From the NCBI GenBank assembly GCA_036768485.1, contig JAVLUZ010000142.1, forward strand, positions 8,495,863 to 8,559,862: DNA of 64,000 nucleotides. The letters are read 5' to 3'. Below the pieces are notes generated by a model. The model searched no databases. It saw only the letters and a list, made by a program, of their open reading frames with translations, and was not told where the DNA came from. Shown here in pieces: positions 48,101 to 60,100 of the stretch; position 1 is the first letter of the stretch; each line of letters starts with the position of its first letter. The stretch comes from Mermis nigrescens (taxonomy: Eukaryota > Nematoda > Enoplea > Mermithida > Mermithidae). Both the position numbers and the translations under genes were made by a program.

Positions 48101-51100
48101 TAAAAAGATGTAAAATTCCCAAAAATGGATAAGCAATTTGCAATGATTTTTGGCCGTCAGTGACCATAACTTCTCAAATTTTTCCGGCGCTACGCGCCGG
48201 ATGATACCTATTAATGACATTTACTTTCTTGGCGACATGGAAGCACGTTTTTTTGTACTCGGCGAACATTTTTCCCGATGTACAAGGACTTTTCGGGACC
48301 GTCTCTGTAGATGTACAAAGATTTTCGGGAGGACAAAAACCGCAAAAAAAGGTCTGAAATTCGCAAAATTTTGGCGCTTCGCGCCGTAATGTGGTATTGT
48401 GTGTCCTATATATCTTTATAATAGCAGAAATCGCATTTCGAAAGGAAAAATGACGAATTTTTCGGCGCTTCGCGCCGTTTTAAGACGATTCTTAATGATT
48501 TCTGCCCTCATAAAACCAGGAATTAGCCAAAATACACTACCAAAGGTCGAACAACTCTGGTTTTACCACACTAAAGTCGCTACCGTACTATATCATAGTA
48601 TCCAAAAATTTGTGTGTGCAAAATGTACAAAGACTTTTAGGGACCATGTACAAACGGACCTTGTACAAAAAAACACTGCCTGGAAGCCATTATCTGTTCA
48701 TGTAGGTTTCAAAACAATTTTAACATCTATTTTTGCATAGTTTTCTTTCTATTTTTGATGTAAAAATTTCGATGCTTCGCATCAAATGCTATGAATACAG
48801 GAAATCAAGCAGTAAATCATGCTTCTAGACGTCTATCCGCCTTGATTTCACAAATTTTTCGGCGCTTCGCGCCAAATGTTTGTTAAAGTCAATGAAATTT
48901 AATGATTTTTTCGCACAAAATTGTCTAACATTTTAAAATTTTTAGAAAAAATATTGTGTCAGGTGATTTTATGTAAAAGTATACAATGTAAAACACCGAA
49001 AAGGACGCCATTTTGCGCATTAAGAGCAAATTTTTGGACCCATTTTTGACTTTTTCTGGAGAAGTTGGGATACCGCTCCCCCTTAAGAAAATTCTAGATC
49101 CGCCACTGATCCATATATATATCTTCAAAATGGCAGAATTTGCATTTAGAATGGAAAAATGCGAAATTTTTCGGCGCTTCGCGCCGTTTTGAGTCAATTT
49201 TCAGTAATTTTTGGCGTAAGAAATCCAGAAATTAGCTGAAATACACTACCAAAGATCGAAAATCCTGTTTTGCCACACTCAAATCGCTACTGTACTATAT
49301 TATAGGCTGTGAGAACTGCTATCGACAACTCGTTAGCATCATTGAAAAAACAATTATGATTGTTCCAAAACGTTTCGTGTAGTATTTGCATTTGTTTGAT
49401 TAAAAGTTGCTTGTGCCTTATCCTTTTTCATGTTCTTATCATGACACTTCTTCGTATATAGTGTGCGTTTAAAGCATGATTTAAAACCGGGAAATTGTCC
49501 ATAAATCGCCGGAAACCCGGGAAAAACCCGGGAATTTTATTTTGGGAAACCAGTGGCCACCCTGTAAAAGCATCTGACAATAATTGGACACTGTACAAAA
49601 TGGCATTCATTAGTAATTTTTTGCTAAGATGCTTTGCAGGCGATTCCTGATGGGGGTCTATCATTCCGTGACAAATTGTACGTTAGAAAGAATTTCAAAA
49701 ACAGAAAAATACGGTTATATTTTAAGTTCTGTACGTATTTGAATTCTGATTACAATGGCTTTACGTGCACTGATTTATCTGTATTTTCTGATGTGAATTG
49801 CCGTCGTTTAGAAAGCTTTTTAGTTTCTAAAAATGTTCACATTGAAGGAAAATACAAACAAAGATTTTTGCTGGAAAATTCTGCGTTTATTAGCTATACA
49901 ATCATGTTTTGGCGGTGATTTAGATGCACTAACAAAGATTTTTCGGGTATAGAGATAGTAATTTAATTACCTTGCTCATTTTTTTGTTAAAATTTCTAAA
50001 AATTTTTGTGGGATATCGTAATTAAGGTCTATTTAGCTCCAAGTGCGTGCATTAAACACTCCGATATCAATTCTTGTACAATATCAAATTTGTTTGTACA
50101 GAAACAAATACCTTTTGCATCTATCTCTTCTGTTTTTTAAAGATTTTTTGCAGCAAACAAAGAACTGTGTACGTATTTGACAACTTATGTAGCACTGTTT
50201 CAGTTGTTTAAAGGTAAAATTAAGTACTTTATACTATGTAGTAATGTCCCAAGCCCCGGCCCCGGCCCTGGTGCCGGGGATTATGCTCCGGTTCCGGGGC
50301 AAGGCTTGCCACGGACTGGGGCTAAAACATTCATAAGTGAGATTAAAAATCTGAAATTCTCTTCTAAAATCAATCTAGACACTTGATATAAGGAAGCTTA
50401 CAAAGGGTTTGTCTAAGAATACTGACGAGTGTGGCAAAATTTGATAGTTGAACTGTTTTTGTAGCAAAAATAAACTTATATTAACTTCGGCGATTCAAAT
50501 TTAGTGTTTTAGCTTTACTTTTAAAGAAGTGATTGATGATTATGTATTTATTCGATCACTTAGCATATTCGTGATTTATTTTTTGCCTTTACAGTCTATC
50601 TAAGAATAAGTAGCCTGAATCGGAGGATACAATTAATTATTAATTCATTCTGTAAGATCTTATAAATGAAACTCACACGATCTGTTAAGTCTGGCCAGAC
50701 AAAATATTGGAAAATTGATTGTATGATCAGCTCTGGAAAGCATGCTTGCTATGATTGCACTTGTTGGGATCCCTTCCTAAATATCTATGCTAGTGCTATT
50801 TTGCACCGAGTGATAATTTTTTGGTCGAAATTGTTAATTTTACAAATTTTCCGGAATTCAAGCTTGAGCTTTGCTGAACTTTGTACGCCGCAGCCATTAT
50901 TTTGACAAGGAGATGATCTTGAGTCAAAATTCAAAAGTGCTGCCTTGAGTTGCACGCTAGCTTGATTTGCTTTTTACGTTCAATTATTTTTTAATGCATC
51001 TTTCTTGCGTTGCAGCTTTTGCTCTCGACACGGACCGAATGCACTGAAGAACAAGCAGACAGCGCCTAAAGAATTCTTTTTAACCCTAGACGTAGTTTTG

Positions 51101-54100
51101 CCTCACGTTTTTAGATGCATTCTTTGCTTATTTGCGGCGAGTTTTTCTGGCGCATTAGAAGACGAACAACTGAATGACGGTAAGACTATAAAGCTGTTAG
51201 ATCCAACTTGTTGATATATAGGGAAAATTATCAACCTGGAATGTCCTATGTCCTAAGCTTACATTTGAATAATTCCGTTTCTTTCATTTATGAGATTAAG
51301 TTTCTGATAATAAAGCGCATATATTTACGTTCTACTAATCTGTCTAATGTATACATATGTAGATCCGAATGAAGCATTCAATCCTGTCGAAGAACTATTC
51401 GCTTTTTTGCAAAGTCTAAGCGAATATGGAGCCGCTATGAAAGAGCGTCTGAGTTATATTTTGCTAAACAAGAAACTTTATGAAGAGCTCGTTGAAAATG
51501 GTGAGCTTTTCTTTTTTCAAGTTATTTATGCGTTTGTGATTTTCTTTTTTGCTTTTATTGATGGCATGCAAGTGATTTCGAAACTCTGCTGACTCGTAAA
51601 CAACTAGAGCTTCTGGTTGTTGCAGAATCAGATTTTTATACTAGTTTCCTTGCCTGGAGCAGTTATATAAATTGAAATTTTTAGTTTTGATTTTTCCTGC
51701 TAAAAGTGTTGGAATCTTTAACAAATGCTTATAGAATTGGGTGACTTGGGCATGAAATGCTGAAATGCTCGGTAAGCTTCTAAAATAGAATCTTCCGATT
51801 AGATATGTAAGAGCACGAAATTTAGGTGGGGTTTCCCGGTCAATTTTAGGTGGGTGGGCGTAAATGACCTCCAATTTTAGCCAAAAACGGCTAAAAAATC
51901 TAAAAACGGCCAAAAAATTCGATTTTTTTCCAAAAAAAATCGGAGGGGGGGGCGGAGTCAAAATTCTCCTGGCTCCGAGGGAATGGAGGTACGTCCGACT
52001 TTAGGTGGGGGCGGTTTCCCCTATCCCCCTGTTACATGTATGCTTCCGATGTATATAATGGTGCTCTTTCTGGAATATAAAATGACAAAATTTTCCAAAA
52101 AATGTAATAGTACAAGCATGCTGGAGATCTGATCATATGATCGGGTATTATGACTATCTGGCGAGGACCGCCAAAAAAATTGATACTCACTTTGAGTTGA
52201 AGAATCGCTAAAAATAAAGTAGCCTCCCGCTGCCTCCTTATGAGAAAATCAAGATTCTATGGGTTTCAGTAGCATTTCACTTGGGCTCAACAGCGCCACG
52301 GATCAGCTATAGAGCCGTATTTGTATAGGTAGTACGATCAAATTTTTTTGGCTTATAAAGAATAGTAATTATGGATTTTATGATACGCTTTGCCAAAGAT
52401 TGGTTTATTCTTTTATGATTTAGTAGGCTAGTATGTAGTTCTGTGCTATCTAAACTACAAGCTTCCAGATGGCCGAATTTTGAATAAAACATTATTATTC
52501 CTGTTAAGATTTTATTGCACTGCTTAGGTACATACATATAATCATTAATTATAAGTTAATCTAGATTTAATTGCTAAAATGGTTTAGTTAATCTCATTAG
52601 ATCCAAAATATGTATAGTTACTTACGTGTCTTTAGGCGTGTCGCACTTCAAACACGAAAGCGAATTATTGCTACAAATGCGCAACAACTATAGGAATTAT
52701 GCACTTCCAAGTCTCCAGCCAATATGTAACATAGAGGACGGCGAGATTCTGGGTAGGAATTCAGTTCGAACTTAGATATTCAACTCATGCACGTAATATA
52801 TGTACCTAATTTTTTAAGATTGTCCTCTAGCCTGTCCAAAATTGCTTCACACAACCTTTCTGGAAGAACTGATGTTCTGGTTGGTTAAGCTTCATTTGCC
52901 CCAACGATTGGTTACTTTTTTATTGTCCTTACTGCCGTGTGAATCATATAAGGTGATTAATTAATAATTAGTAAATAATTAGGCTCTAGTTACTATCCAT
53001 TTCAAGAAACTGACTAATATGGATATTTTATATAGTACTTGTAGCTCCCTGCGTCGTTTGAGCCTGTGGCTTTAAATCGTCGCTCATCTCACTGCTGTAG
53101 TTTGATTTGCTAAGATAAAGTGCATTTTTGCCGTTTTAACGTGCTCCTATCCATCGAGCTCAGTTTAAAAAATTCATAAAAAATAAAAAATTTTATGATA
53201 TGTAGCGAAGCGTTAAAATCTCTTATTCTACTCTTCAAGGAGCTGCCTATTTAATGTTCAGATTATGTGCACTTTCGAGCGGTTGTGTACATACTACCTC
53301 TAAGATTATTGAAATTCAAACATAGTCTAATTCATGAATGAGAAAACTGCAGCTTTTTTCATATTAAGTATTCGTTTTTTCAGAACATTGTGCATATGTT
53401 GTTTCTTGTCGCGCCAGAGGCGAAATAATGGATGAACAGTTGATGCATGGACGCCAAAATTTTTTGGATGAATTATGACATTTTCAAATTTTCGCGCAGT
53501 ATCTTTCTTGTTAAGCAATTTTACGATGAACAAGGGACAGTCCCTTGCCTCCTCTAAATACGGCTTTAATCGTCGTTATATTTATACACCTAATTTATGA
53601 GTACATATGCTAAGCTCACATCAAAATTACGATGCTTTCTCATGCAGAAAGTGTTTGTTGACGCATTTGCTTTGCACTACACGAGAATAGCGATGCTGTT
53701 GCTCAATGAACAGTCTTCAAGTACTCTAAATCACTATAACGGCGACTCAATGTCGAACAGGGTTATACATATTAGTGTGCAGCTGGGATCAAATGATGAA
53801 ATAGCCATTTATATGGCTAAGGAATTGAAGTTTACACGAGTTTTGGTTGCATCGCTGTACAATACTATCAAACGCTGCTTGATCATATGCACATTAAACA
53901 GTAAGTTGAGCAGTGTCGTCCAGTTTTCGCATCAAAAAATTATCTGTGTAGTGTCTTTGGCCCTGTTGTGCTGAGTACCTTCAACATGGAAATAAAATTC
54001 ATACCTCAAATTAATCGCCCTTGTAATATCTCAAATTAATCGCCCTCGTACTATACATAGATGCACAAGGTAGGGTCAGCAAAGGAGGGGGTAAAATCCA

Positions 54101-57100
54101 AAAAATCAAAATTAGCAAATTTACTGCTCACAGTTTTTTTGCTATTGAAACGACAAGAATGGTCAAAATAGCGTATAAACGCTTTGTCGTGGAAATGACA
54201 CATTTTCTCAAGCATTTTTACTTCATTTCGAGTGCATTATATCCCTTTTAATACTAAAAATGTAGAAATTGATCAATTCTTTTTGAGTAAAAAGCACATA
54301 AATGTATTGAATATTTTTTGATATAACTGCTTTTGTCCTCAAAAATGATGCAGAAAACGTCCCGTCAGTTTGAAATCGCCGGACATTATATGTCTGGTGA
54401 GCGTTTCAGCGGGTTAATCACTCTCCACCACCTGTTTGCATGTATACCTTATATGTTAAAATCACATCGTGGACACATATGTCAATGGTCATGGTAATCA
54501 GCAAGGCATTCACATTCGAATTAGTGATCAACAGGAAGGGTAAGGTGGGGAGGAATTCGTGTATAGTACGTGTGGTTCATAGAATATACATAAACCGTTT
54601 ATCGGGGAAGATCCACTTCGATCACTTTTTTGAGTGACTTAACGAAATTCTGAAAAGACAGCTTTGTTTGAACTCAAAAATTAGGTATTATTGTAGGATT
54701 TGATTAAAAATGCGCTTAAAATTATGTTTGGGCAGAAATCGTTTCAAAGTACCTTTGATGTACAAAGACTTTCCGGGACCGTCTTTGTAAATGTACAAAG
54801 ATTTTTTGGGAAGTCAGAAATTGCAAAAAAGGTGAAATTGGTAAAAATTTTCGGCGCCGCGCCGAAATGAGTAATTGTGTGTTCTATATATCTTTATAAT
54901 GGCAGAAATGGCATTTCAAAAGGAAAAATGTCAAATTTTTCGGCGCTTCGCGCCATTTTAAGATGATTCTTAGTGATTTTTGCTCTTAGAGACTCAGAAA
55001 TTAGCCAAAATACACTACCAAAAGTCCAACAACTCTGTTTTTACCACACTAAAATCGCTACTGTACCATATTATAGTACCCAAAAATTTGTGCGCACAAA
55101 ATGTACAAAGATTTTTGGAAAGACAAAAACTGTAAGATGGTGTAAAATTCGCAGAAATTTTCGGCGCTTCGCGCCGAAATGAGTAATTGTTTGTCCTATA
55201 TATCTTTGAAATGGCAGAATTTGCATTAAGAATGGAAAAATGTCATATTTTTCGGCGCTTCGCGCCGTTTTGAGACAATTTATAGTGATTTTTGGCGTCA
55301 GAAACCCATAGTGGAGAGCTTTATACTCCCTTTCACCCTTATACAAGTATGTGTATGTACAATACTGTACATTATGGTCTCCGTAAGATTCTGTATGGAG
55401 CTATTATTATAATAAACAGATTCGATGGATTTGTATCACATGGTGGCCAATTGCCGAAGTCGAATAATGGAAAACCAAGTGTATTGGGTCGTCAGTCATG
55501 ACTTCCGAAACTGCTTGAGTCATAAGGAAGTTGCAGTCGATTTCTTGCGGTATTATTGTTCAACTGATTTCTTATTTGTTATACACGCTAGTAATATTTC
55601 CGCGATACTTTTTTCTGGACGGCTAAGTGCTTTTGATTTGTTAAAGTGTAACAAGCGTTTTCTGACTACTAAAACCATCGTTGCAATCGGTATGATTCCT
55701 TTTTTGCTCGTGCTTCCAAACTTTGGGAATAATAACCATTTCTTGATGATTAATTTGGACAATCAAGTTCGACTGAAATTTCTTATTCATGTAGCGATGT
55801 TGAAATGAATAGTCATTACGCCCAGAATTTGATTTTACACTGTTATCTGTTTAAGCGGCGAATTCTGTTTTTTCAACAGTGTTAGTTGCGTTTAATCTTT
55901 TAAATATTAGTCTCCCGTTCTCATTGCCTTGCACAACAGTACTGCTTTCTCCAAAGCTTATTTTACAGTGGATTCTTGTGTTTGCGTTTGTCAACGAATA
56001 TTCGAGTTTTACAATTGTGTTACAAACGTATTATTCTAACGTTGTTCTGCATTCTGCAATTAATTATTTATTGCGGATTAGATTATTGTTTGAAATTAAT
56101 GTTCCTGTAAATAACATTTTCTCAAGTCTTAAAATTTCTTTTTCAGCGATCCGTCAGCACTCGATCTTTATTGTTGTCTTATATCGTCGTTTCAAGGTGA
56201 AATTTACCATTTGTTTTTGTTTCTTGCAAAGAACTTTGTTTTGTTTAGTGATTTTTGGCGTCAGAAACCCATAATGGAGAGCTTTATACTTTATACTTTA
56301 ACTAAACAACAGTACAATAGCGGTAAATACATATATTGACAATAGTTCTTATATTGATACAGAATATGTATAGGTACTTGTTTTGTTTTGCTTTAACAAA
56401 GTGGAGTTGGGAAATAATGAAGGATATTGGCCAGCATTACGAAGGGGCACATGGAATCACAAATAGGCATATGAATATACGGAGTTAGAATGGGTTATTA
56501 TCACATGTACATACGTGCATAGCATGTGTACTCTAGGGATGTTCCGGTTCCAGGTTTTTCAAAAAAATCGGTTCGGTTCCGGTTCCGGTTCTTGGAAAAC
56601 AAGAATATCGGTTCCGGTTCCGGTTTCGGTTCTTGCGTAAGTTGGAACCGTCGGTTCCGGTTCCGGTTCTTCAACTAGATAACCGTCGGTTCCGGTTCCG
56701 GTTCTCGGTTCCTGTGTTAAAGTATGTACGCTCTTGATAGCTTGACTTCACCGGAACATGTGATGATGTAATCGAAAGATAAATTATTCAGGAAGTCGTT
56801 TCTATCTGGCAACTGCACGTTCAAATAAGTTTTACGTCTAGTTGACAATTTACTTATAAATCACTGAATATTATCTATGTGTTTCTTAATTGGAGGCTTA
56901 TACGAAATCGAAATGCTTAATTCATGACGAAGATCTGCTGCAATGGTGGAAAGAGAAGTCGAAGAATTTGCCGATTCTCGCGTTTATAGCTAAGCAGTAT
57001 CTTGCAGCCAGTGGCGGATCTAGGATTTTCCTAAGGGGGCAGTATCCCAACTTTTCCAAAAACAGTCGAAAATAGGTCCAAAAATTTGCCCTTAACGCGC

Positions 57101-60100
57101 GAAACAGCGTTTTTTTCGGCGTTTTACAATGTATACTTTTACATTAAATCACTTTTGACGCAATATTTTTTCTTAAAATTTTAAAATTTTCGACAATTTT
57201 GTGCTAAAAATCACTAAAATTCTTTGACTTTATCAGAATTCTGGCGCGAAGCAGTTTTTTTTGTACAAGGTCCGTTTGACATGTACAAAGATGATCCCCA
57301 AAAGTCTTTGTACATTGTGTACACACAAATTTTTGGGTACTATAATATGATACAGTAGCGATTTTAGTGTGGTAAAAACAGAGTTGTTCGACTTTTGGTA
57401 GTGTATTTCAGCTAATTTATGGGTCTCTAAGGGCAAAAATCACTAAGAATCGTCTTAAAACGGCGCGAAGCGCCTAAAAATTTGACATTTTTCCTTTCGA
57501 AATGCAGTTTCTGCCATTATAAAGATAAATAGAGCACACAATCAGTCATTTCGACGCGAAGCGCCGTAAATTTCTGCGAATTTTAGACCTTTTTAGTAAT
57601 TTTTGTCTCTCCAAAAATCTTCGTACATGTACAAAGACGGTCCCGAAAAGTCTTTGCACATCGGGAAAAATCTTTGCCGAATACAAAAAACCGTGGCGCG
57701 AAGCGCCGGAAATTTTGTGAGATTAAGACGGATAGACGTCAAGAAGCATGATTTACAGCTTGATTTACTGTATTTATAGCATTTGATGCGAAACATCGAA
57801 ATTTTTAATTGAAAATAGAAGAAAACTATGCAAAAATAGCTGTTTCTGCTGCTAAAATTGTTTTGAAACCTACATGAACAGAAAATGGCTTCCAGGTGGC
57901 CAAGAAAGTAAATAAATGTCATTAATAGGTATCATCCGGCGCGTAGCGCCGAAAAAATTTGAGAAATTATGGTCACTGAGGGCCAAAAAATAATTGCAAA
58001 TTGTATATCCATTCTTTATCTCGCCAAATATTTTTGGCAAATGGGGGCGGCCCCCCCCGCCCCCTTAGATTCGCCCCTGCTTGCAGCGCCAGCTACAAGC
58101 GTTCCATCAGAACAGCTGTTCAGTTGCACTGGAATCATTTACGACCCTCTCAGAAACAGGCTACATGGCGAAAAAGCAGAACGACTGTTATTTTTAAAAT
58201 ATAATTTACCCGGAACAATACTAAGTTTTAGTCTGTAAACTTTTGGGTAATAATAGGTTGAATTGCTGCTTCATGTCTTCACTAAATTTTATGAAGTTCG
58301 ATTTTTAACTCTAATTTTAAAAAACCGATAACCGACTCCAAAAAAGATCGGTTCCGGTTCCGGTTCTTAGAAAATCAAAAAATCGGTTCCGGTTCCGGTT
58401 CTTAGAATATCAAAAAATCGGTTCTCGGTTCCGGTTCCGGTTCCAAAAAATGGTCGGTTCCAGCCGGTTCCGGTTCCGGTTAACCGGCACATCCCTAGTG
58501 TACTCGTATATAAACGTAACGGGGGATCCCTCCTGAGAAGCCTGTTGCCCCTCCACGTCTTTTTGGCTATCATTTAGCTAATGTTCCACGATTTCATTTT
58601 TTGAACTTTTCAAAAGCGTTCATTTACCTGTGCGCGTCTTGTAGAAAAACACTTCACAATAAACGTCTCTTAATTTAATTTAAAATTGCCCAAAAGTTTC
58701 GGCTCCCTAAAACCTCTCCATATGCACAAAGATGAACCTAGCCTTTCCTGAATTTCACAGCTCTTCTAGCCACTCCAAATCTGTCTTCGTATGACCAGCA
58801 GACACACTGTTGTCATCGATTCCTTTAAACAGCATGCGATAGTTATGAAAATTTGTAATATGATTTGGAGATTCCCTATTTGGTTCTATTTCTAATTAAA
58901 TGTTACGTTACAAAGCAATAAAGCTGCATACTTTCATAAGAAATGCTAGATTTGGTGACGCTGTTTTTATTAGGTACATTTGAAAGAAAACTCATTATAC
59001 AGTATGCTTGCAAATTGCAACACACTTGAATTCAAATCTGAAATAACGAGGACGAGAGCGATTTGAACTCACAACGTGAACTTAATGCACGTTATTGAAA
59101 ATTCGAAGATCGCAAGCACAGTTATATCAATTGACTTCAAAAGAACGTATAAAAAAGACCTGATACTTCCGTTCTCGAAAATATTTTGATTATGTACATG
59201 TTTTGAGAATAACCCATTTCAGCATACGTTGGAATGGATCAGAAGGCTTAAGGGAAACTATAAAATTTGATAAAGAATATCTTCGTTTTTAATCAACCAA
59301 AAAAATTTTTATCGTAATGTTTATTCTAATCAAAAGTAATTATGTCTAATAAATTATAACTCTTAATAATTTTTTCGAGTTATGTATTTAAGGTATGTAA
59401 ATCATTCAAAATGCGTTGAACATTTTTACATGCAATAAGTTTTTTGATCCTTGCTTCTCGTACTTTATAAATTTTTTCCTCTTTTAACTTTGCGAATTAA
59501 GCGTATTTATGAAGCTAAGGTAAGTAGGTATTACGTTTGAGATAGAGACGTATAATTTTAACTCCGTTTCGGAATTTAGCTGAATGTAGCTCTTATAGGC
59601 ATGAATACGAATGTGCGAAAACTTGTTGAGCACGAAGAATTCGAAAGTAGAGCGTACTTTGCTGCATTCATGGCTGAAATCGAAATTTGCTCTACGGTGT
59701 GTAAAGAACTGATTTCGCATATGACCGACAATGTGAGCTTTCTTATGAATAAAGTTTGTATGTACTTTTTTAATTCTCCTTCTATCATAAATTTAACGGC
59801 TCTGAATTTTGGGTGGGGTTCCCGGCCATTTTTACGGGGGGGTTGTAATCACCTCCAAGTTTTGCCCTAAACGCTTAAAATACGTAAAAATGGCCAGTAC
59901 CTTTATTTACTCTACGCCCGAAATTAATCAATTTCTGTATTTTTTATTGTTAAAAGTCATATAATGCTGTCAAAAGCGAGTAAAAATGCTTTAAAAATGC
60001 AGTATTACCACGAAAAACGTTTTTATAGGCTATTTTGATCATTTTGGTCGTTTAGACAGCACAAAAATCGTGAGCGTTGAATTTACTGCTTTGGACTTCT

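Larger units (their letters stand above)
47421..49564. mobile_element. CAGGGTGGCCACT element with CCCGGG subterminal repeats
   Basis: TIRs CAGGGTGGCCACT at both ends are followed by CCCGGGAA / GGAAACCCGG words. The flanks share only TAAAA, so the TSD is uncertain. The inside is a mosaic of a CAGTGTTTTTTGTAC-family copy (from about 47757), a GATCCGCCACTG-family copy ending about 49108, and a further nested element at 48244-48678. It lies in UBR3 intron 2. Confidence 0.75.
56890..58238 (+). pseudogene. hAT transposase C-terminal remnant, interrupted
   Basis: Left part (to 57008): [20 protein letters not shown] then KQYLAA. Right part (58088-58238): [39 protein letters not shown], then a stop at 58236. 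Together these are the hAT dimerisation domain (WW...LPxLA, [12 protein letters not shown], NRL...E..xFLK). The break is exactly at the nested element and its CTTGCAGC duplication. The N-terminal zinc finger and catalytic parts are absent, so this was already a deleted copy. Confidence 0.9.
56534..58497. mobile_element. hAT element with GGTTCC subterminal repeats and transposase remnant
   Basis: The exact TSD GTGTACTC lies at 56526-56533 and 58498-58505. TIRs are TAGGGATGTTCCGG and, inverted, TAGGGATGTGCCGG. About 180 bp of CGGTTC repeats lie at the left end and 150 bp at the right. The inside keeps the C-terminal end of a hAT transposase, split by a nested element. It lies in UBR3 intron 9. 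Confidence 0.92.

Noticed and set aside
47421..49564. Claiming an 8-bp TSD for the CAGGGTGGCCACT element
   Set aside because: The flanks TAATAAAA and TAAAAGCA share only TAAAA at the junction; the hAT assignment rests on TIR form only.
53327..53533. 68-codon minus-strand ORF in UBR3 intron 6
   Set aside because: No family resemblance that I can defend and no splice context.
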